Below, piece by piece: positions 43,015-50,983 of a stretch of 64,000 bases of DNA. The notes below the pieces were generated by a model, which did no database searches, had not been told where the DNA came from, and worked only from the letters and a program-made list of their open reading frames with translations. Each line of letters begins with the position of its first letter. Within the stretch, counting starts at the first letter, position 1. This stretch comes from JAAYZB01 sp035379945 (GTDB lineage: Bacteria > Bacillota_I > Bacilli_A > Izemoplasmatales > Hujiaoplasmataceae): positions 1 to 64,000 of the forward strand of contig DAOSWG010000005.1 in the NCBI GenBank assembly GCA_035379945.1, read 5' to 3'. A program made the position numbers and the translations under genes.

Positions 43015-44292
43015 ATGCTGGACATCAAACAAATCCGGGCAAACCCGGAATTGATCATCGGGAAATTGAACCGCCGCGGCGGAGACTTTTCCTATCTTTA
43101 CGACATGTTGGAAACCGACCGTAAAAGACGGGAAGCCATTTTGGAAGTCGAAGCGCTGAAAGCTAAAAAGAATGAAATATCAAAACAGATCGGCCAGTTC
43201 AAGCGCGAAGGGAAATCGGTCGAATCGATTCTGAAAAACATGGATGATTTTTCCCATTCGATCGCCGGGTTGGAAGATGCGGTAAGACAATATGATGACG
43301 ATATCCGCGAAACACTTCTGAAAACACCGAATATGCCGGCAGATGATATTCCAAACGGAAAAGACGACAGTGAAAACGTGGAAATCAAACGCAATCTTGA
43401 GCCAACCCAATTCGATTTCGTACCGAAAAGCCACTATGATCTCGGAGAAGCTCTTGACATCCTTGATTTTCAAAGGGCCGGTAAAATATCCGGAGCTCGC
43501 TTCGTCGTATACAAGGGACTTGGAGCCCGTTTGGAAAGATCGCTTATCCAGTTCATGATGGATCTTCACGCTAATAAACATGGCTACACAGAAATAATGC
43601 CGCCCTATCTGGTAAACGAGACATCAATGTACGGAACCGGACAATTTCCAAAATTCATGGACGAGGCTTTCAAAGTCAATGATGACAGAAATCTTTATCT
43701 GAATCCGACCGCCGAAGTTCCGACTATCAATCTCCACCGCGACGAAGTGATCGACAAAGATTTGTTGCCGATAAAATATGTTTCTTACACAACCGCTTTC
43801 CGTAAGGAAGCCGGATCGGCAGGAAAAGATACGAAAGGCATCATCAGACAGCATCAGTTCAATAAGGTTGAACTGATCAAATTCACTAAGCCTGAAGAAT
43901 CGTATAAGGAACAGATGCTGATGCTAGAAGACGCCGAGGATGTCCTGAAGCTATTGAAGATACCTTATCATGTGGTTGTTCTTTGTGCCGGCGATCTGGG
44001 GTTCTCGATGTGCAAGACTTATGATATCGAAGTTTGGCTGCCTTCGGAAAACCGGTATCGGGAAATCAGTTCGGTATCAAACGCCGAGGATTATCAGGCA
44101 AGACGCGCCAACATCAAATACCGGCCGGACACCGACGGCAAACTGGAATACGTTCACACTTTGAATGGATCCGGACTTGCGGTCGGACGCACATTGGTCG
44201 CCGTCATGGAAAACTATCAAAAGGCCGATGGTACGATCGAAGTGCCGGAAGTATTGCGAAAATACATGGGCACGGACATCATAAGCAAATAA
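43015..44292 (+). CDS. serS: Seryl-tRNA synthetase
   Basis: This 425-aa class IIa synthetase starts MLDIKQIRANPELIIGKLNR. A long antiparallel coiled-coil arm (about 30-105) binds the tRNA-Ser variable arm. Motif 2 is TTAFRKEAGSAGKDTKGIIRQHQFNKVE (in part, about 262-289) and motif 3 is LNGSGLAVGRTLVAVMENYQ (about 383-402). AAGGAGG lies before the ATG. It follows gyrA by 21 bases and ends in a UUCG hairpin terminator, so it closes the recF-gyrase unit. Confidence 0.96.
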   Translation: MLDIKQIRANPELIIGKLNRRGGDFSYLYDMLETDRKRREAILEVEALKAKKNEISKQIGQFKREGKSVESILKNMDDFSHSIAGLEDAVRQYDDDIRETLLKTPNMPADDIPNGKDDSENVEIKRNLEPTQFDFVPKSHYDLGEALDILDFQRAGKISGARFVVYKGLGARLERSLIQFMMDLHANKHGYTEIMPPYLVNETSMYGTGQFPKFMDEAFKVNDDRNLYLNPTAEVPTINLHRDEVIDKDLLPIKYVSYTTAFRKEAGSAGKDTKGIIRQHQFNKVELIKFTKPEESYKEQMLMLEDAEDVLKLLKIPYHVVVLCAGDLGFSMCKTYDIEVWLPSENRYREISSVSNAEDYQARRANIKYRPDTDGKLEYVHTLNGSGLAVGRTLVAVMENYQKADGTIEVPEVLRKYMGTDIISK

Positions 44293-44293
44293 A

Positions 44294-44315
44294 AAAGGGA
44301 ACTTCGGTTCCCTTT
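44294..44315. terminator. Bidirectional terminator with TTCG loop
   Basis: AAAGGGAAC (44294-44302), loop TTCG, GTTCCCTTT (44307-44315), with A-run before and T-run after. It serves serS and the convergent hit gene. Confidence 0.9.
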
Positions 44316-44323
44316 CTTTTTTA

Positions 44324-44734
44324 TCACAGATTCTTTTTGATTTCGTCGGCGATTTTCAAAAATTCTTCCGCCGGCAATTTTCCGTAGTTGTTTTCAAATT
44401 CCATGCGAACTCCGTCGTTTTCATAGCGCGGAATAAGATGGACATGAAAATGGAAGACTGATTGCAAAGGTTTGTCGGTGTTGATGAGGATGTTGAGTCC
44501 GATCGGGTTGAAAGCTTTTTTGATAGCCTTGGCAATTTCGGGAATCTTTTTAAAAATTCTGGCAATAATTTCCTCGTCGATTTCATACACGTTTGCAAAG
44601 TGTTGTTTGGGAATCAAAAGCGTATGCCCTTTGGTTGCTTGAGAGATGTCGAGAATAGCGATGAAACAATCATCCTCGTATACCTTGTAAGACTGAATTT
44701 CGCCGTTTGCGATCCGGCAAAAAATACAATCCAT
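44324..44734 (-). CDS. HIT family nucleotide hydrolase
   Basis: This 136-aa protein has MDCIFCRIANGEI with zinc-type Cys residues at the start. ATKGHTLLIPKQHF and the histidine triad HFHVHLIPRY (about 95-104) place it with HinT/Hit nucleotide phosphoramidases or AP4A-type hydrolases. The ATG at 44734 is chosen, because AAGGAGG is 7 bases upstream but only one base from the alternative ATG at 44740. It starts two bases after the HAD gene stop, so the two are coupled. The true substrate is unknown. Confidence 0.9.
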   Translation of the reverse strand: MDCIFCRIANGEIQSYKVYEDDCFIAILDISQATKGHTLLIPKQHFANVYEIDEEIIARIFKKIPEIAKAIKKAFNPIGLNILINTDKPLQSVFHFHVHLIPRYENDGVRMEFENNYGKLPAEEFLKIADEIKKNL

Positions 44735-44736
44735 TG

Positions 44737-45393
44737 TCATTCCTCCTTATTTATATCGTCAACGATTTTAATCAATTGTCGGAAATCTTTGATCCAGTAA
44801 TCCGGTGAAGAGAGCTCAAGTTCCTTTCTTTTGAGCGACCAGTCAACGGCACACGTAGCGATTCCGGCAGCTTTGCCAGAAACGATGTCAGACGGATGAT
44901 CGCCCACCATTATGCCGAAGTGGCATTTAAGTTGTTTCAGAGCATAGAGAACGGGCTCGGGGTGGGGCTTGGCGTGAGTGATTTCATCAAGCGATACGAT
45001 TTCTTCAAACAGTTTGTCTAATCCGAAATGTTCAAGGGACGGAAGGGCGGAAACACGGAATTTGGTTGTTACCACGCCGAGCCGGCAATTCTTATTCTTA
45101 AGTTCAGTTAGAGTTTCTTTTACCCCGGGATAAAGCGAAATGCTGTCAAATTCGTTTTCGACATAGTATTTTCGATATGCAAAAATCATATCGGAAATCA
45201 TTTCCTCCGAGGAAGCATGTTTTTTGAAAGTGTCGTATAACGGAGGACCGATCATTTCCATAATGTTTTTTCGAGACCATAATCGTTCCGGGAAAAAAGC
45301 AGTCATGACATGACGGAAAGAATCAATGATGATGTTGTTGGAATCGACCAAAGTCCCATCAAGGTCAAAAAGTACGGCTTCAATCTTGCGCAT
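44737..45393 (-). CDS. HAD-IA family phosphatase, PpaX/phosphoglycolate phosphatase-like
   Basis: The 218-aa protein has HAD motif I AVLFDLDGTLVDS at the N-terminus, motif II GVVTTKFR, motif III Lys in HAKPHPEPVLYAL and motif IV VGDHPSDIVSGKAAG. An alpha-helical cap lies between I and II (about 16-80). The pattern fits PpaX, a pyrophosphatase that removes PPi from HPr kinase/phosphorylase, or phosphoglycolate phosphatase; the sequence alone cannot decide. I start at the ATG at 45393 (MRKIEAVLFD); the SD sequence is weak. It is cotranscribed with the HIT gene. Confidence 0.85.
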   Translation of the reverse strand: MRKIEAVLFDLDGTLVDSNNIIIDSFRHVMTAFFPERLWSRKNIMEMIGPPLYDTFKKHASSEEMISDMIFAYRKYYVENEFDSISLYPGVKETLTELKNKNCRLGVVTTKFRVSALPSLEHFGLDKLFEEIVSLDEITHAKPHPEPVLYALKQLKCHFGIMVGDHPSDIVSGKAAGIATCAVDWSLKRKELELSSPDYWIKDFRQLIKIVDDINKEE

Positions 45394-45487
45394 AGTATTT
45401 ATCACCGATAATATTATAACAAAAAACCCCGGACATGACAGACAAAACAATTCTGTATTGTAGATTATGGTGTTATGTGTTTAATTA

Positions 45488-45496
45488 TGATATAAT
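45488..45496 (+). promoter_or_regulatory. Extended -10 promoter of the lipid kinase-rsmA unit
   Basis: TGATATAAT lies 17 bases upstream of the GTG start, so the leader would be only about 10 bases long. No good -35 was seen. A minus-strand TATAAT near 45410 may serve the divergent HAD gene. Confidence 0.55.
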
Positions 45497-45512
45497 TTTA
45501 TCGGTGATTTTT

Positions 45513-46433
45513 GTGAAGAAAACGATGATGATTTATAACCCTGCAAGTGGAAAGCAAAAATTCGTCGGACGTCTGGAAGAAACGCTCGCGCGTTTCCGGG
45601 CGGCCGGATATGATATCGAAGCATATGCGACCGGAAAGCCCGGACAAGCAACAATCCTGGCTCGGGAGGCGTGTCAAAAAGGTTACGAAGAAGTTATAAT
45701 CGTCGGCGGAGACGGCACTTTCAACGAGTGCGTCAACGGACTAATGGAATTTGAAAACCGACCGACTATCGGATATATTCCGGCTGGAACCTGCTGCGAT
45801 ATCGGGATGACTCTCGGCCTTACGAAAAATATCGACAAGGCCGTGAACAACATATTGACGAACACTCCTGTGAAAATGGATGTGGTAAAAGCCAACGACC
45901 GTTATTTTTGTTACGTATCCGGAAACGGGGCGTTCATCGATATAAGCTATGTCACCGATTCCAAACTGAAAAAAAAGATCGGATATTTTGCCTACGTCAT
46001 CAAAGCGGCGGAAGAGATTTTCACCATTCCGAAAATGCGGATGCGGGTAACACACGACCACGGAACGGTATCGGGCGTTTATTCTCTTGTTTTGATTATC
46101 AATTCCAAACGCGTGGCCGGCATCAATATGATTTACAAACCGAGTCTCGACGACGGGCTTGTAAATGTTGTCATGTATAAGAGTTTGTTGCCTCTCAACT
46201 GGATTCTATATATCCTGTCTTTCCTTTTACCGTTTTGGTCGACTCCGCTTGTCACTAGATTCAAAACGTCTTCTTTGAAGATAGTTACGAACACCCGTTC
46301 ACGTTGGAATATCGATGGAGAATCGGGCGGTGTCGGAAATCAAAACATCCATGTTTGTCGGCATGGTATCTCGATAATCGTGCCGCCAGCCACAAAAAAA
46401 CGTTACTTCCATCATCAAGACGAGAGTGTCTGA
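45513..46433 (+). CDS. Diacylglycerol kinase-family lipid kinase (YegS/DagK-like)
   Basis: The 306-aa protein has the nucleotide-binding region YNPASGKQKF near the start and VGGDGTFNECVNGL (about 63-76), the GGDGT signature of the DagK/YegS/sphingosine kinase fold. PAGTCCDIGMTLGL is the third conserved block, where other members usually have GTxNDFAR. Such kinases recycle diacylglycerol into phospholipid synthesis. I chose GTG at 45513 (VKKTMMIYNP), with GGTGAT 5 bases upstream. The longer frame to 45435 precedes the promoter. rsmA starts one base after its stop. Confidence 0.86.
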   Translation: MKKTMMIYNPASGKQKFVGRLEETLARFRAAGYDIEAYATGKPGQATILAREACQKGYEEVIIVGGDGTFNECVNGLMEFENRPTIGYIPAGTCCDIGMTLGLTKNIDKAVNNILTNTPVKMDVVKANDRYFCYVSGNGAFIDISYVTDSKLKKKIGYFAYVIKAAEEIFTIPKMRMRVTHDHGTVSGVYSLVLIINSKRVAGINMIYKPSLDDGLVNVVMYKSLLPLNWILYILSFLLPFWSTPLVTRFKTSSLKIVTNTRSRWNIDGESGGVGNQNIHVCRHGISIIVPPATKKRYFHHQDESV

Positions 46434-46434
46434 A

Positions 46435-47292
46435 ATGAAAGATAAAACCACCGCCATGGGGGTCAAACCGAAAAAAAGGTTCGGTCAGAACTTTCTTTCC
46501 GATCGCAACATTCTTAATAAAATAATCGATGCGGCAAAAATCGACAAAGAAACCGATGTTATCGAAATCGGTCCGGGAACGGGAAATTTAACTGAACTTC
46601 TGGCAAAGAAAGCCGGAAGAGTGGTGGCATATGAAATCGACAGCACGTTAATTCCGATATTAAAAGAAAGATTGAAAAGCCTCGATAACATTACGATAAT
46701 GAATAAAGATATTTTGGAAATAGACATAGACAAAGAGATCGACGAGCATTTTCCCGATAGCAAAAAAATTATGGCAATCGCCAATCTTCCTTATTATATA
46801 ACCACGCCGATTCTGATGAAATTTCTGAAGACATCGGATAAAGTTACAAGGCTGATCTTCATGATGCAGTTGGAGGTAGCAAAACGCCTGTCTGCTGGTC
46901 CGGGAGGGAAAGACTATGGCGCTCTGTCGGTCATAATGGCTTATCGGACCAAAACCGAGATTCGTTTCAAGGTGCCGCGCACGGTATTTGTTCCCGCTCC
47001 GAACGTGGATTCTGCCGTGGTCGATATCGAGATCAGAAACAAACCGCCTTTTATTGTGAAAGACGACAGCTTCTTTTATGATTTTATTCATAAGATGTTT
47101 GCCTACAGACGCAAAACTTTATCCAACAATTTGGCAACAGCCTATCCAGAGACCAACAAAACAGAAACCGATTCATTGATCACAAAAGCCAATCTTGCTC
47201 CGGGAGTCCGGGCGGAAGCGTTGTCGCCAGAAGAGTTTGGACGGTTGTCCGATATTGTATGGGATGCTCTTGGCAAATCAAAAACCGCATGA
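46435..47292 (+). CDS. rsmA: 16S rRNA dimethyltransferase RsmA (KsgA)
   Basis: This 285-aa enzyme dimethylates two adenosines in the helix 45 loop of 16S rRNA. PKKRFGQNFLSDRNIL near the N-terminus and the SAM motif VIEIGPGTGNLTELL (about 45-59) are followed by the catalytic NLPYYITTPILMK (about 114-126). VFVPAPNVDSAVVDI is also conserved. The ATG at 46435 follows GAGAGTG, and the kinase stop is one base upstream. Susceptibility to kasugamycin normally depends on this gene. Confidence 0.95.
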   Translation: MKDKTTAMGVKPKKRFGQNFLSDRNILNKIIDAAKIDKETDVIEIGPGTGNLTELLAKKAGRVVAYEIDSTLIPILKERLKSLDNITIMNKDILEIDIDKEIDEHFPDSKKIMAIANLPYYITTPILMKFLKTSDKVTRLIFMMQLEVAKRLSAGPGGKDYGALSVIMAYRTKTEIRFKVPRTVFVPAPNVDSAVVDIEIRNKPPFIVKDDSFFYDFIHKMFAYRRKTLSNNLATAYPETNKTETDSLITKANLAPGVRAEALSPEEFGRLSDIVWDALGKSKTA

Positions 47293-47308
47293 AAGATTCT
47301 TTCCTTTT

Positions 47309-47334
47309 AACGCCCCCAAGTTTTTGCGGGCGTT
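47309..47334 (+). terminator. Terminator of rsmA
   Basis: AACGCCC (47309-47315) pairs with GGGCGTT (47328-47334), followed by TTGGTTT. It lies 17 bases after the stop and just before the glyA promoter. Confidence 0.7.
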
Positions 47335-47346
47335 TTGGTTTACGCA

Positions 47347-47355
47347 TGATATAAT
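47347..47355 (+). promoter_or_regulatory. Extended -10 promoter of glyA
   Basis: TGATATAAT lies 40 bases before the glyA ATG. No convincing -35 is visible, as the upstream sequence belongs to the rsmA terminator. Confidence 0.6.
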
Positions 47356-47394
47356 TGAATAGCAAAGCAACACATTCCATAAAGGAGGAATATT

Positions 47395-48639
47395 ATGGAT
47401 AAACTAAAAACTGTCGATCCGGAAATAGCCGCATTGATCGAAGAAGAATTGGGACGCCAACAGTCGCATCTCGAACTGATTGCCTCGGAAAACTTTGTTT
47501 CCGAAGCAATATTGGAAGCTGACGGCAGTGTTCTTACCAACAAATACGCGGAAGGATATCCCGGAAAAAGATATTACGGGGGATGCGAGTATGTGGACGG
47601 AGTCGAAGATTTAGCGCGCGAAAGGGCAAAAAAACTTTTTAATGTCAAATTTGCCAATGTCCAGCCCCACTCAGGATCATCTGCCAATATGGGCGCCTAC
47701 CGCGCTGTCCTGGAAAAAGGAGACGTCGTCATGGGTATGGCCCTTGACCAAGGGGGGCATCTAACCCACGGACATCCGCTCAGTTTCAGCGGTATCGATT
47801 ATGAATTTCATCCGTATTTTGTCAGCAAAGAAACAGAAACAATCGATTACGACGAATTGGAAAAAACCGCATTGGAAATCAAACCGCGGCTGATTGTGGC
47901 GGGAGCCAGCGCTTATCCGCGTATCATTGATTTTGCCAGATTAAGGAAAATCGCCGATGAAACCGGAGCGCTTTTCATGGTCGACATGGCGCACATAGCC
48001 GGGTTGGTGGCAACCGGGCTGCATCCCAACCCCTGTGATTATGCCGACATCGTAACAACGACGACGCACAAGACCCTGCGCGGTCCACGCGGCGGAATGA
48101 TTCTTACCAACAACGAAGAAATAGCCAAAAAAATCGATCGGGTCATTTTTCCAGGAATTCAAGGAGGACCGCTTATGCATATCATCGCTGCCAAAGCGGT
48201 CGCCTTGCAAGAAGCGCTGAAACCCGAATTCACAGTATATCAAAAACAGGTTGTCGCAAATGCCGACGCATTCGCCAAACGTTTCATAGAGTTGGGATAT
48301 CATGTGATTTCTGGAGGGACAGACAATCATCTGTTGCTGCTGGATGTCGTATCCAAATCAGAGTTGACAGGGAAGAAAGCGGAAAAATTGCTTGACTCAG
48401 TCAATATCACTTGCAACAAGAATACGATTCCTTACGACAAGGAAAAGCCATTTATCGCCAGCGGAATCAGACTGGGAAGTCCGGCCATGACCACTAGGGG
48501 ATTCAAGGAAGCGGATTTTATCAGAGTCGCCGATCTTATCGACATGGCTTTGATGAATCCGGAAAACGAAGAAATATTGGCGAAAGTAAAAGCCGGAGTC
48601 AAAGATCTTACTGACAGCCATCCGCTATACAGACGATGA
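47395..48639 (+). CDS. glyA: Serine hydroxymethyltransferase
   Basis: This 414-aa PLP enzyme converts serine and tetrahydrofolate to glycine and methylene-tetrahydrofolate. LELIASENFVSEAILEADGS near the N-terminus, YPGKRYYGGCEYVD, VQPHSGSSANMGAY and the Schiff-base segment VTTTTHKTLRGPRGGMIL (about 222-239) are diagnostic. AAAGGAGG lies 6 bases before the ATG. Its stop overlaps the ANTAR regulator start (ATGA), so a one-carbon enzyme is cotranscribed with the nitrogen regulator gene. Confidence 0.97.
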   Translation: MDKLKTVDPEIAALIEEELGRQQSHLELIASENFVSEAILEADGSVLTNKYAEGYPGKRYYGGCEYVDGVEDLARERAKKLFNVKFANVQPHSGSSANMGAYRAVLEKGDVVMGMALDQGGHLTHGHPLSFSGIDYEFHPYFVSKETETIDYDELEKTALEIKPRLIVAGASAYPRIIDFARLRKIADETGALFMVDMAHIAGLVATGLHPNPCDYADIVTTTTHKTLRGPRGGMILTNNEEIAKKIDRVIFPGIQGGPLMHIIAAKAVALQEALKPEFTVYQKQVVANADAFAKRFIELGYHVISGGTDNHLLLLDVVSKSELTGKKAEKLLDSVNITCNKNTIPYDKEKPFIASGIRLGSPAMTTRGFKEADFIRVADLIDMALMNPENEEILAKVKAGVKDLTDSHPLYRR

Positions 48640-49196
48640 AATTTCGGCGCATTCTAGCGTGCGTGAACGACGGTTTGTTGGCAATCAGAATCCAAAATAT
48701 TCTCCGTGCCAATGGCCTTTCTCCGGATATCGCCTCTCATCCGATTCAAAGCGATGAGGCTGGCAGGTACGATATTGTCGTCATTCATGAATCATACCGG
48801 ATAACAGATCTTTACGGATTTACCGAAAATATAGTCACAAGAAAAAACATTCCTGTTGTTTTTCTGTCGTCAAATCCGGCCGGCGCTATTTTGCGTCGGC
48901 TTTCTAGTTATCCCGGGTTCATGCTCGCGGATGAGATGAAAATGGATTCGGAATTACCGGTTATTCTTGTCATGTACGACAAATATCTGGAAAAGAACAA
49001 GGCGCTTGAGAACGAGAACAGAAAAGCAAAATCAAAAATCGCAAACGGAAAATTGTTTCAACAATGCAAGGAGTATTTGATTTCCACAGGGATGAGCGAA
49101 GATGAAGCCCATAAAAAAATCCTCAAGACAGCAATGGACGAAAAAATCGGAAAATACGATGCGGCTTTAAAAATATTGCAGAAAAAAACGAAATGA
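48636..49196 (+). CDS. ANTAR-domain RNA-binding antiterminator with pseudo-receiver domain
   Basis: This 186-aa protein has an N-terminal receiver-like fold (about 1-120) in which the usual phospho-acceptor Asp is replaced (YDIVVIHES). A coiled linker (about 120-135) follows, then a C-terminal three-helix ANTAR domain (about 133-184) with KLFQQCKEYLISTGMSEDEA and AHKKILKTAMDEKIGKYDAA. This layout matches AmiR/NitR-type antiterminators. Such genes lie beside glnA in clostridia. Here glnA follows by 131 bases, and its leader carries a double hexaloop motif. Signal input without the Asp would have to come by protein contact, perhaps from glutamine synthetase itself. Confidence 0.85.
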   Translation: MKFRRILACVNDGLLAIRIQNILRANGLSPDIASHPIQSDEAGRYDIVVIHESYRITDLYGFTENIVTRKNIPVVFLSSNPAGAILRRLSSYPGFMLADEMKMDSELPVILVMYDKYLEKNKALENENRKAKSKIANGKLFQQCKEYLISTGMSEDEAHKKILKTAMDEKIGKYDAALKILQKKTK

Positions 49197-49198
49197 TA

Positions 49199-49226
49199 TT
49201 GAATCAAAAAAACGTTTCGGTATAAT
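49199..49226 (+). promoter_or_regulatory. glnA promoter
   Basis: TTGAAT (49199-49204), a 16-base spacer and TATAAT (49221-49226). Transcription would start near 49233 and produce a leader of about 95 bases that includes the ANTAR hairpins. Confidence 0.8.
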
Positions 49227-49244
49227 AGCAATATATATTATGAA

Positions 49245-49277
49245 GAGACAAAGGCGTCTCGAAAGAAAGGTCGTTCG
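49245..49277 (+). promoter_or_regulatory. ANTAR target RNA: tandem hexaloop hairpins in the glnA leader
   Basis: P1: GAGAC (49245-49249), loop AAAGGC, GTCTC (49256-49260). P2: CGAAAG (49260-49265), loop AAAGGT, CGTTCG (49272-49277) with one A-G mismatch. Both loops have six bases with A at position 1 and G at position 4, the rule known for ANTAR-bound RNAs. GGTTTTT follows P2, so the second stem or an alternative pairing (TCGAA with TTCGG) could act as a weak terminator. The regulator gene lies directly upstream. Confidence 0.8.
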
Positions 49278-49327
49278 GTTTTTGGGAGTGCATTGCATTG
49301 TCCCTTAACCCGGATGAGAATGATCAA

Positions 49328-50668
49328 ATGGCAAAATACACTAAAGAACAAATCCTCAGAAACGCCGAGGAAGAAAATGTCCGCTACGTGCGCTTAATGT
49401 TCACCGACATCAATGGCACGATCAAAAGCGTTGAGATTCCTGTTTACCGGTTGAAATCGGCACTTAACGGAGAAGTGATGTTTGACGGATCGTCAATCGA
49501 AGGGTTTGTCCGTATCATGGAAGCCGACATGTATCTGCGTCCCGATCCGGATACCTGGTTGATTCTAAGCTGGGAGGAAACGGCTTACGGGAAGGTGGCC
49601 CGTCTCATCTGCGACGTTTATACTCCGGAAGGTAAACCGTCCGAAGCCGACCCGAGAGGCAATCTGAAAAGAGTCGCCAAGAAAATGGAGGCATTAGGCT
49701 TTTCCACTTTGAACATCGGATTCGAACCGGAATTCTTTCTTTTGAAATTGGATGAAAAAGGCGAGATATCAATGAAGGTCACCGATGAAGGCGGCTACTT
49801 CGATTTGTCTCCGATCGACGGAGCCGGCGATTGCCGAAGGGACATTGTCCTGGAGTTGGAAAGAATAGGGTTTACCATGGAAGCTAGTCATCACGAAGTC
49901 GCTCCTGGACAGAACGAAATAAATTTCCAATTTTCCAATATTGTAGAAGCTTGCGACAATATTCAAACATTCAAGTTAGTGGTGAAAAACATTGCCAGAA
50001 GACACGGATTACATGCAACCTTCATGCCTAAACCGATTGCGAAAATAAATGGATCCGGCATGCATACGAATTGTTCCTTAGCCAACATGAATGGAGAAAA
50101 CGCCTTTTATGATCCGAAGGATCCGATGGGGTTGTCGCTCGTTTGCCGGCAATGGCTGACAGGTATTTTGACACACTCCAGACACTTCTGTGCCATTACC
50201 AACCCGACCGTAAATTCATACAAAAGGTTGGTGCCCGGATATGAGGCTCCGTGCTATGTTTCCTGGTCGGAACACAACCGTTCCGTAATGGTAAGGATAC
50301 CCGCAACAAGAGGAAGGACGACAAGAACCGAAATCAGGAGCGTAGATACCTCGGCGAATCCCTATCTGGCGATGGCCGTCATTCTGGCTTCCGGCTTGGA
50401 CGGGATCGAGAAAAATCTCCCCTTGATAGCTCCGATTAACGAGAATCTTTTCGAAAAAACCGATGAGGAAAGAGAAGCGCTGGGGGTAGCCAGCCTTCCC
50501 AACAATCTCAAGGAGGCAATCGACCTCTTGAAAGAGGACGAATTGCTAAAAGACGCGCTTGGTGAACATATTTTCAAAAAATTTGTAGAACTCAAAATCC
50601 GCGAATGGGACGAATTTAGAACTACTGTTACCGAGTGGGAGATAAAAAAATATATCAAACTGATCTGA
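49328..50668 (+). CDS. glnA: Glutamine synthetase, type I
   Basis: This 446-aa enzyme joins ammonia and glutamate. The beta-grasp domain holds LMFTDINGTIKSVEIPV and MFDGSSIEGFVRI (about 50-62). The catalytic domain has GFEPEFFLLK, GQNEINFQF, INGSGMHTNCSL, and the Asn/Arg segment SEHNRSVMVRIPATRGR. Length and the absence of the adenylylation loop fit the alpha subtype found in Firmicutes, regulated by feedback rather than adenylylation. The ATG at 49328 is preferred over the TTG at 49298, since the family starts MAKYT and GGATGAG lies about 10 bases upstream. The leader is an ANTAR target. Confidence 0.96.
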   Translation: MAKYTKEQILRNAEEENVRYVRLMFTDINGTIKSVEIPVYRLKSALNGEVMFDGSSIEGFVRIMEADMYLRPDPDTWLILSWEETAYGKVARLICDVYTPEGKPSEADPRGNLKRVAKKMEALGFSTLNIGFEPEFFLLKLDEKGEISMKVTDEGGYFDLSPIDGAGDCRRDIVLELERIGFTMEASHHEVAPGQNEINFQFSNIVEACDNIQTFKLVVKNIARRHGLHATFMPKPIAKINGSGMHTNCSLANMNGENAFYDPKDPMGLSLVCRQWLTGILTHSRHFCAITNPTVNSYKRLVPGYEAPCYVSWSEHNRSVMVRIPATRGRTTRTEIRSVDTSANPYLAMAVILASGLDGIEKNLPLIAPINENLFEKTDEEREALGVASLPNNLKEAIDLLKEDELLKDALGEHIFKKFVELKIREWDEFRTTVTEWEIKKYIKLI

Positions 50669-50680
50669 CAAAAGCAATGC

Positions 50681-50718
50681 GGGCGAAGCGAGAAAAACGC
50701 TCCGCCCTTTCTTTTTTT
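50681..50718 (+). terminator. Terminator of glnA
   Basis: GGGCG (50681-50685) plus AGCG (50687-50690) pair with CGCT (50698-50701) plus CGCCC (50703-50707) around a small bulge. TTTCTTTTTTT follows. Confidence 0.85.
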
Positions 50719-50933
50719 GGAAAACAAAAAAAATCAATTTCGAATCGCGATATAAGACTTCTTTTTGAATACTAAAACAAGCAGATATGAGTCAAAAAAC
50801 TGGGGCAAGCTGGGCAATAGGAAGAACAATGGAGAAAACCAATAGAAACAACCGTGATTTAAAAACACCGAAAAAGCACATAAAATAGCCATTTACCGAA
50901 CATTTCTGTATTAAGGGGATTTGTCGATATTCT
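50719..50933. other. Intergenic stretch without recognised features
   Basis: Between the glnA terminator and the dusB promoter I see no ORF with a ribosome binding site, no hairpin with a T-run and no RNA family. It is A-rich. The short frames on the minus strand (for example 50792-51028) look like non-coding chance frames. Confidence 0.6.
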
Positions 50934-50962
50934 TTGTCTTGAGGCATAAAATAAGGTATAAT
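50934..50962 (+). promoter_or_regulatory. dusB promoter
   Basis: TTGTCT (50934-50939), a 17-base spacer and TATAAT (50957-50962), ending 21 bases upstream of the chosen start. Confidence 0.75.
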
Positions 50963-50983
50963 TTGGCTATAAGGAAACGAGTG

